A stretch of DNA of 20,826 bases from Baffinella frigidus (lineage: Eukaryota > Cryptophyceae > Cryptomonadales > Baffinellaceae), in the NCBI GenBank assembly GCA_026770585.1, contig MU646917.1:213977-234802 (forward strand), read 5' to 3'. The position numbers and the translations under genes were made by a program. The notes below the pieces were generated by a model, which saw nothing but the letters and a program-made list of their open reading frames with translations, did no database searches and was not told where the DNA came from. This document shows positions 15,193 through 20,826 of the stretch, one piece after another (position 1 is the stretch's first letter; each line of letters begins with the position of its first letter).

Positions 15193-18100
15193 CTGCGTTT
15201 AGGGTTTGGTGTTTGGTGTTTGGGGTTTTGGGTTTTGGAGTTTGGGGTTTAGGGTTTAGGGTTTGGGGGTTGGGATTTGAGGTTGAGGGTTTAGGGTTTA
15301 GGGTTTAGGGTTTAGGGTTCAGGGCTCAGGGTTTAGGCGTTAAGGCAGGACACAAGGCTTGCAGGTGAGCCGACGGCCCAGTCAGAAACGGTGTAAGCCC
15401 TCCCACTCAGCAGCCACTGTGGCCCTTCCCCCCCGGATTTCCGGGGGAGGGTTCAAGCCCCTTGCCCTGAAACGAACTGCAATTTGTACCACAGTCGTTT
15501 AGATGGACACATCATCGAAGGCGCCGGTGGCTGCTGAGTGGCTAGGGGTTACACAAGATATGTGCTGAAACAGACTTGTGTGCGTTTCCGCACATTCATA
15601 GGCTAACGGCGTGAAAATGGGGTAGTTAGGCATACGGTATTGCCTAGGACCTCCTACCGTAGGCCGAGGGATCCTAGGACCAACAAGTCTCGGGCTACGG
15701 TAGGAGGTCCTAGGCAATACCGTAGGCCTAACTACCCCATTTTCAGACCGTTACCCTATTAACATGTCCAGTGTCACCACGCCTGTACCACGAGTGTGGG
15801 CGGGATCCCAACAGAGCGCAGGGCACTGCTCTGCACGCGTCAACATTTTGTCAAAGTCAATTCCCCCATAAAAACGTCTACTTAGCAAAGAGGCACCCAT
15901 AATGGGTATTTGGATTTCCAGTTAAGTTGACAATTTGCATGGGGGTTAACTTTAACAAAAATTTCCCACTAGCAGGGCAACGCCAGCGAGTGTGTCCGGA
16001 TTCGCCTGGGTGGTGTTCATCGCCCTAGACGAACCACCTTACAGCCTAGGGTAATTACCCACACATCCTGGTTCAAAGACTCGGACGCTTGTTGCGTTCA
16101 AACCGGGAGAGCTGCCGGAAACGGCTGCACGAAACCCCAAACCCTAAAACCTAGACCCTAAACCTCAACCCCAACCCCTCAACCTACACCCTTAACTCGG
16201 GCCCCCTCAACGTACACTTAACTCGAGGCTACTCTCGTCGCCTGGAAAGACCTAGTCCAGGACGAACCCGTCCTGAGGCGGGCTCGTCCTGGGACGGGCC
16301 CGCCTCAGGAGGATCTATTTTGGGACGAGCCCGCCTCAGACCGTTACGTCGACTGTATCTGGGGTACAGGGGCACCTCGCCATAAGAAAGCGCCTCCCCC
16401 CCCTGGACAACCATAGGGCCCTAGGCATAGGGCTGCTGTAGGGTCCTACGGGGGGGCGCTTTCTTATAAGCGAGGTACCCCTGTAAGCCCTTTGTCGCCC
16501 TTGGTTTAGGGTTTTCTTAAACCCCAAACCCCAAACCACAACCCGAACCCCCGAACTCGACACCCCAACGCGCGAAAAGGGGCGAGACTCTCGGTACAGG
16601 GGTACCTCGCTCACAAGGAATCGCCCACCCCCTAGGACAACCATAGGGTCCTAGGCATAGGCCTACCGTAGGGTCCTAAGAGCGTTTCCTTCACCTGTAA
16701 GCCCTTTTAGGGTAACACAAGACATGTGCTAAAACACACTTGCGTGCGTTTCCGCATATGTCCAGTGTCACGCCCGTACAGGGGTACCTGGCTCATAAGA
16801 AAGCGCCAAACCCCAAAACCCCCTACCCGAAGCTACGAACCTTTTGGGGATTTACCCGTGGGCTCAGGTACTTAGCCAGGTAGACCCCCGAGATCACCGC
16901 GATACCTGTTTCGAGAAGGGGTGGGGGGGGTGGGGTGAGTAATTACGGAATTCGGAAATTGCGGTCAGTTCACACATTGTATGACGAATCGGTTGCTGTT
17001 GGGCTGACTAATAGTATTATAGTGCTGACTAATAGTATTGTAGTGCTGTCTCATAGTGTTGCAGTGCTGGCTCAGGTACTTCCACGCAAGAGTGGAGGGC
17101 AGAGTGCCATGTAGTAAAAATAGCCAAATCTGGCTATTTTGAAAAGTTCATCAGTCAACATTCTCCACCTAGAAAAATCGAAATTTCGGAAAGTTGATAC
17201 AAATTCCGTGTGAACTGACTTGTTTTCCCAGGTCAGTCTTACACTCTTGCGTGGTTGGCCTGATAGACTCAGGAAATCACCGCGACACCTGTTTCGAGGA
17301 GGGAGAGAAGAATAAGCTCATCATACGGACACGCACCACGATACCACCAGCCCTCACGATTGGACCAAATCGTCGATTTTAGATTTTGGATTTACCCTTG
17401 AATTACCCTTGCAGAGACCCCGGATCTGGGGTCTCTGCAAGGGTGAATCTCAAGTCTAAAATCGATGATTTGGCCCCACCGGGAGGGTTGGTGGTAGGGT
17501 CCTACGGCAGGGATAGTCCTAGGATCATCGAAGCACCGTCTTTGAGAGTGAGCGACCGCAGCGAAGCGTTACAGAGAGAACAGTGCTGAGATGGCCCGAG
17601 GGGAAGCTCCTGGGGGTGCAGAGCCATTGCTTGTCCACACGGTGGACCACACAGCGGACTTCGAAGGGATTCCGTAAATAAGCCGTAAGCGATAATACCT
17701 AGGACCCTATGGTAGGCAATACTTAAGATCCTACGGTAGGTGGACTGCGAGCTTTTCAGGACCCCCGGAATCCAGGAGTTATAATTTTGTACCGGAAAAG
17801 GGCTAACATTGGTGGAATTGAACGAGATTCCTTGTAAAAAATAAAAACCTCGGAGTGACCCTGAGGAGAACAATCGAACAAGGGCACTGTGTGTGTGTGT
17901 GTGGGAAGGGGGGGGGGGGTACGTCTGGAACCCCGGCTGGTTGGGACGGTGCGCTAAACTCTGAAGAGAGCCCTAACTCCTGAAGAGGGCCCTGACCCCT
18001 AGAGAGATGAGCCCTAAACCCTGACCCCCAAACCCTAAAGAGAGCCCTGGACCCCAAAGAGGGGCCTAAATCCTAAAGCGATGCGCCCTTGCCCCTCACT

Positions 18101-19829
18101 CGCGATGCGGCCTACACCCTGAAGAGATGAGCCCTGACGAGGGCTTACCGGTAGCAAGGGCGTGTCCCCCGATAGCGCCCAACCCGACAGCGACGGGGTT
18201 GTAGGCCGCGGAGAGCGGCTGGCTGGGACGGTGCCCGAAACTCTTGAACATAGTCTTACACCCTAAAACGAGGGCCATAAACCGTAAAGAGAGCCCTAGA
18301 CCCTAAAGAGAGCGTTAAAGCTCCCTAAAGAGAGCTGTAAAGCTCCCTAACGCAATGAGCCTTAAACCCAAAACCGTAACGAATGCTTACCGGTAGCAAG
18401 AGCGTGTCCTCCGATAGCGCCCAACCCGACAGCGACGGGGTTGTAGGCTGCGGAGAGCGCTACGGTTGCGAAGAGATGAGCCTCATCTCCTGAAGAGATG
18501 CGGCCTACATCCTGGGAGATGCGCCCTACATCATGAAGAGATGCGGCCTACACCCTGAAGAGATGAGCCCCAACGAGGGCTTACCGGTAGCAAGGGCGTG
18601 TCCTCCGATGGCACCCAGACCGACGGCGACGGGGTTGTAGGCCGCGGAGAGCGCGACGGTTGCGATGAAGGACCGATCGCCTATTTCGGCCGCGAAGACC
18701 TGTGTGTCCGGGTAGAGACGTTTTCACATATGTTGGCCATACAAAAACTAAGAAACAACGCCAAGAGTGGGCGTTGCTGGTACTAAATCGTCAACGTGCG
18801 TCAATAAAAAATCCCGAAGTCGGAGGTTATCGTCAACGTTTGGAACTACAACGATTGGAACTGAAAGAGAGAGAGAAAATGCGTTTGTTACCAAAGAAGA
18901 ACATGAGCACCGTACCAGGAGGAACGATTAGAGGATCTTTCATGTGAGCACTCTGAACCCTAACCACTAAACCCTATACGCTAGAACCTAAGTCATAACC
19001 CCTAACCCCTCAACCCTAACCCCTGACCCTAGACCCTAAACCCTAAGCCGTAAACCCTAAACCCAGGAGTACCAGGAGGAACGCTGGGAGAATCTTGTTG
19101 GACGTCCCCGCCAACTTGTCTTTCACTCTATGTCGCAACGCGTCCATCTAAAGAATTCCCGGCACAAATCCCGGTATTTTAAATCCTGAAAGTGCGAAAT
19201 GGCCGTCCATCTAAAGGATTTCCATTACACATCCCGGTATTTTAAATCCTAAAAGTGCGAAATGGATCCAATGCCAAAAGCCGAATCCGAGATATGTTTG
19301 AGGTGACGGGACTATTACCAGCAGGAACGCCTGGAGAATCTTCTTGCGCGTCCCCGCCAACTTGTCTTTCACCTGGGTTTGGGGTTTGGGGTTTGGGGAT
19401 TGGGGTTTGGGGTTTAGGGTTTAGGGTTCAGGGTTTGGGGTTTAGGTTTTAGGGTTCGGGGTTTGCGGTTTGCGGTTTGGGGTCTGAGGTTTGGGGTTTG
19501 GGGTTTAGGAGTGAGGGTCTAGGGTTTAGGGTTTAGGGTTTAGGGTTTAGGGTTTAGGGTTTCGGGGTTTGGGGTGTGGGGTTTCGGGTTTCGGGTTTCG
19601 GGTTTCGGGTTTCGGGTTTCGGGTTCCGGGTTTCGGGTTTCGGGTTCCGGGTTCCGGCTGAGGGTTTAGGGTTTGGAGTTTCGGGGTTTGGGGTTTGGGG
19701 TTTGAGGTCTCGGGTTTCGAGGGTCGGGTTTCGGGTTTCGGGTGTAGGGTTTAGGGTTCAGGTTTTAGGGTCTAGGGTTTAGGGTTTAGGGTTTACCAAT
19801 TCTAATGAGTCTTTCGCGTCATCCAACTC
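15124..19829 (-). CDS. GDT1/TMEM165 (UPF0016) cation transporter, C-terminal five exons
   Basis: Exons in sense order: 19797-19829, 19319-19372, 18585-18699, 16856-16905, 15124-15192. They join in frame to 106 residues and TAG. Residues 1-22 are polar and start acidic ([11 protein letters not shown]). Residues 23-47 form a membrane helix bearing E34-I-G-D-R-S39, the family signature E-x-G-D-[KR]-[ST] that lines the ion path. Helix 2 follows (about 53-78, with [11 protein letters not shown]). Helix 3 (85-106) holds [14 protein letters not shown] and ends at the stop. GDT1-family proteins move Ca2+/Mn2+ against H+ in Golgi or chloroplast membranes and usually have two such three-helix repeats. 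This is therefore probably the second repeat, with the acidic segment as the end of the inter-repeat linker. The ending resembles chloroplast members slightly more, a weak inference. The 5' exons with the first repeat were not found. All five acceptors are CAG; donors are GTAAAC, GTAATA, GTAAGC and GTAAAT. Confidence 0.8.
15197..15345 (+). repeat. Telomere-like repeat beside the last GDT1-like exon
   Basis: GGGTTTGGTG/GGGTTTAGGG units on the plus strand, with about four perfect TTTAGGG units at 15291-15320. Sense strand of the gene is C-rich here. Confidence 0.8.
15391..15554. mobile_element. Inverted-repeat element family G
   Basis: GTGTAAGCCCTCCCACTCAG on the left and its near complement ending GGGGTTACAC on the right, with arms of about 30 bases (ACTCAGCAGCCAC shared). 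Interior has a CCCCCCGGATTTCCGGGGGA stem. Related end sequences occur at 16698-16720 without the interior. Confidence 0.7.
15596..15765. mobile_element. Long-arm MITE family C
   Basis: Arms of about 65 bases: AGGCTAACGGCGTGAAAATG..GTATTGCCTAGGACCTCCTA and the complement ending CAGACCGTTACCCTATTAA. The interior carries GGGATCCTAGGACC. A paralogous site without the insert is at about 16720-16772. Confidence 0.78.
15839..15988. mobile_element. AT-rich inverted-repeat element
   Basis: CATTTTGTCAAAGTCAATTC..CCCCAT and ATGGGGGTTAACTTTAACAA..AAATTT are imperfect complements over about 25 bases across roughly 100 bases. In the last GDT1-like intron. Confidence 0.55.
16130..16215 (+). repeat. Telomere-like repeat, C-rich on plus strand
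   Basis: AACCCTAAAACCTAGACCCT and related words, inverted relative to the tract at 15197-15345 in the same intron. Followed at 16256-16340 by a GC-rich palindromic run (CAGGACGAACCCGTCCTGAG, GACGGGCCCGCC) also echoed at 654-690 and 1078-1096. Confidence 0.75.
16365..16485. mobile_element. MITE family A, copy 8
   Basis: TACAGGGGCACCTCGCCATA left end, AAGCGAGGTACCCCTGTA right end, 121 bases, standard core. In the last GDT1-like intron. Confidence 0.85.
16595..16699. mobile_element. MITE family A, copy 9 (right arm deleted)
   Basis: Complete left arm and core, then GAGCGTTTCCTTCACCTGTA: part of the right arm is lost. A lone left arm is also at 16777-16806 (TACAGGGGTACCTGGCTCAT). Confidence 0.75.
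16856..16905 (-). CDS. GDT1-like exon d
   Basis: Two bases complete Gly68, then [16 protein letters not shown]. Acceptor TTCTCGAAACAG, donor CGG|GTAAAT. Continues helix 2 as in the family. Confidence 0.78.
17004..17066 (+). repeat. 21-base tandem repeat, three units
   Basis: GCTGACTAATAGTATTATAGT and two variants in tandem. In the intron between GDT1-like exons c and d. Confidence 0.8.
17271..17288 (-). pseudogene. Upstream 5'-edge copy of GDT1-like exon d
   Basis: CTCGAAACAG acceptor followed by codons for VAVIS and then TGA. It keeps the polypyrimidine tract (CTTCTCTCCCTCCTC) and acceptor and loses the 3' part. Confidence 0.65.
17361..17478. mobile_element. Palindromic element in GDT1-like intron
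   Basis: Imperfect arms of about 55 bases (TGGACCAAATCGTCGATTTT / AAATCGATGATTTGGCCCCA) around a perfect 17-base stem ACCCTTGCAGAGACCCC with loop GGATCT. Confidence 0.75.
17940..18380 (+). repeat. CCCTAAAGAGAG-type intron repeat
   Basis: Units such as CCCTAAAGAGAGCCCTAGAC and GAAGAGATGAGCCC. C-rich on the plus strand, so G-rich in the transcript, the opposite of the upstream introns of the same gene. Confidence 0.7.
18149..18218 (-). pseudogene. 3'-edge copy 2 of GDT1-like exon c
   Basis: [20 protein letters not shown]-coding sequence and donor ACCG|GTAAGC intact; the EIGDRS-coding part is absent. Confidence 0.72.
18391..18471 (-). pseudogene. 3'-edge copy 1 of GDT1-like exon c
   Basis: [20 protein letters not shown] and the rest of the exon end with GTAAGC donor. 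Homology stops just after the signature motif would be expected. Confidence 0.72.
18585..18699 (-). CDS. GDT1-like exon c (signature motif)
   Basis: 115 bases after GGACACACAG, starting [20 protein letters not shown] and ending GHALAT plus one base. Donor CCG|GTAAGC, the strongest donor in the window. Confidence 0.85.
18702..18947 (+). other. Open frame of uncertain status
   Basis: 81 codons on the opposite strand inside a GDT1-like intron, with a basic, coil-like stretch ([20 protein letters not shown]). Its ends overlap the exon c acceptor region and a relic of exon b. No family recognised; probably non-coding or an inserted fragment. Confidence 0.2.
18916..19126 (-). pseudogene. Two downstream copies of GDT1-like exon b
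   Basis: 19073-19126 is a full-length copy ([18 protein letters not shown], then GTACTC) whose CAG acceptor has become ATAGAG. 18916-18943 keeps only the donor-side edge and contains an in-frame TAA. Confidence 0.68.
19319..19372 (-). CDS. GDT1-like exon b
   Basis: [18 protein letters not shown] after CAAACCCAG; donor CTG|GTAATA. Supplies the basic approach and first half of the helix that continues into exon c. Confidence 0.75.
19376..19795 (+). repeat. Telomere-like repeat with TTTCGGG block
   Basis: Contains about six perfect TTTAGGG units (19515-19560) and about ten TTTCGGG/TTCCGGG units (19579-19656). Fills the intron between exons a and b. Confidence 0.85.
19797..19829 (-). CDS. GDT1-like exon a (33-base micro-exon)
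   Basis: [11 protein letters not shown] between TGCATTTCCTTTTCAG and donor TTG|GTAAAC, phase 0 on both sides. Embedded in telomere-like repeat on both sides. Confidence 0.65.
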
Positions 19830-19847
19830 CTGAAAAGGAAATGCAAA

Positions 19848-20080
19848 AGGGTTTAGGTTTTAGGTTTTAGGGTTTAGGGATTGTGGTTTATGGGTTAGGG
19901 TTTAGGGTTTAGTGTTTCAAGTTGAGGGTTTAGGGTTGAGTGTTCAGGGTTTGGGGTGTGGGGTTCACAAAAGCCCAACATGGTTACCGCGGACCAAGAT
20001 ACGCACCACACGAATCGGCAAACCCTAAACCTTAAACCCTAAACCCTGACACCCACACCCCACACCTTAAACCCTCACGG
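19848..20080 (+). repeat. Telomere-like repeat, switching strand
   Basis: G-rich on the plus strand to 19965, a 55-base unique segment, then C-rich (AAACCCTAAACCTTAAACCC) from 20020. No upstream GDT1-like exon could be identified with confidence. Confidence 0.75.
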
Positions 20081-20097
20081 CGAAACCCTCACGGCGC

Positions 20098-20277
20098 ATG
20101 TTCGTGGCACTCGAGGCTGGCGGCGAAGCAGGGTGTGGAACAGCCCGCTAGGAACACGCAAGGCAGTCACGACCGACCGTCTGGCTTCGGCGCCGTTCAC
20201 AAGCCTGCCGGCGGGGCTGTTCCAAACCCTCACGTGAGGGTTTGGAACATGTTCGTGCCACTCGAGGCTGGCGGCGG
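20098..20277 (+). repeat. Duplicated 29-base segment
   Basis: ATGTTCGTGGCACTCGAGGC..GGCGGCG at 20098 recurs at 20249. On the minus strand the second copy is open behind a CACAG and could be an edge of the next GDT1-like exon, but I cannot confirm it. Confidence 0.5.
20218..20249. repeat. Perfect 32-base palindrome
   Basis: The half-site TGTTCCAAACCCTCAC is followed directly by its exact complement, with no spacer. The centre is CACGTG and the arms hold telomere-like CCAAACCCTCAC. Confidence 0.85.
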
Positions 20278-20326
20278 TCTTTGCATGAACTCTACAAGCG
20301 GCTGTGTAAAACCCATTTCAAGAGAT

Positions 20327-20393
20327 TTTGTACGAGACGAGGTCACGATCATTGACGGAATTCAATAGAGCATCGTGACCAGCCTCGTACAAA
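20327..20393. repeat. Inverted repeat
   Basis: TTGTACGAGACGAGGTCACG and CGTGACCAGCCTCGTACAA pair with one small bulge around a short loop. 20400-20826 holds only C-rich telomere-like fragments (20585-20610, 20790-20826) and no supported gene. Confidence 0.7.
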
Positions 20394-20826
20394 CCCGGAC
20401 GCGAGCGTAAAATGGTGGTGGCCGCGCGTGCACTGACATCACTACACACACCGCGCGTGAACTGACAACTGGTTCGTGACGGCAGGAGACCCTGTGCTGC
20501 AGCCTTCAAACAAAGGGCCTCGCGTGGGTGCAAGGCCTGCGAGCGAAAACTCGTCCCCGAATGGACGGTGCGTCAGGACTCCCATAAACCCTTAACCCTG
20601 AACCCTGAACCGACTGGGCGTTGCCTTGAAAAGTGGGCATTCGTATCAGGTTGATTCTGGAGATTTGTGCCAGTGGTGTATCGGAAACACGCCAAACATC
20701 AATGGTGCATATCCGCAACTATGTGGAATTTGTACCGCAAATATTTTTAACGCGAAACGTTGCGTTTCGATATTTCCACGTGTGACCTGGCAACCCTCAA
20801 CCCTCAACCCTCAACCCTCCACCCTC

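Noticed and set aside
16964-17254. Interleaved inverted words (TCAGTTCACAC / GTGTGAACTGA and CCACGCAAGAGTG / CACTCTTGCGTGG)
   Set aside because: The pairs are interleaved rather than nested, so they do not define one element; left as unexplained short matches in an intron.
1-20826. CRISPR array, tRNA, rRNA or bacterial operon
   Set aside because: Tandem repeats here lack regular unique spacers, no cloverleaf or rRNA core was recognised, and coding sequence is split by spliceosomal-type introns.

Overview
The window reads as nuclear DNA of a unicellular eukaryote, most likely an alga. Protein-coding sequence is split by spliceosomal-type introns, and long tracts are degenerate copies of the plant/algal-type telomere unit TTTAGGG. 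The rest is packed with short inverted-repeat elements. I see no bacterial operon, rRNA or tRNA. The lineage (stramenopile, haptophyte, dinoflagellate or green alga) cannot be fixed from the sequence alone.

Layout. 1-1957: miniature inverted-repeat transposons (MITEs) of at least two families plus simple repeats. 1958-2983 (minus): an intronless gene for a 341-residue protein with one C2H2 zinc finger and a helix-turn-helix-like domain. 3150-4663: dispersed repeats, a small coding-like fragment and one MITE. 4664-11686 (minus): a gene reconstructed here from 11 exons. It encodes a 378-residue protein with one N-terminal membrane anchor and a long charged helical (coiled-coil) body; an alternative two-gene reading is given. 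11687-15123: dispersed repeats, a CCCCTAA array and MITEs. 15124-19829 (minus): the last five exons of a GDT1/TMEM165 (UPF0016) cation/proton transporter, including its E-I-G-D-R-S motif and its stop codon; the 5' part is not identified. 19830-20826: telomere-like tracts, palindromes and a duplicated segment.

The most striking structure is in the introns. Most introns of the last two genes are built from telomere-like repeats. Scattered in them are about twenty partial copies of the flanking exons. Copies lying upstream of an exon keep its 5' (acceptor) edge; copies lying downstream keep its 3' (donor) edge. This holds for every copy I could place. It suggests that the introns grow by repeated tandem duplication of units spanning an exon-intron junction, leaving one complete exon that keeps the reading frame. 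Exon joins were checked by hand: both reconstructed genes stay in frame, including phase-1 junctions. No transcript evidence was available.
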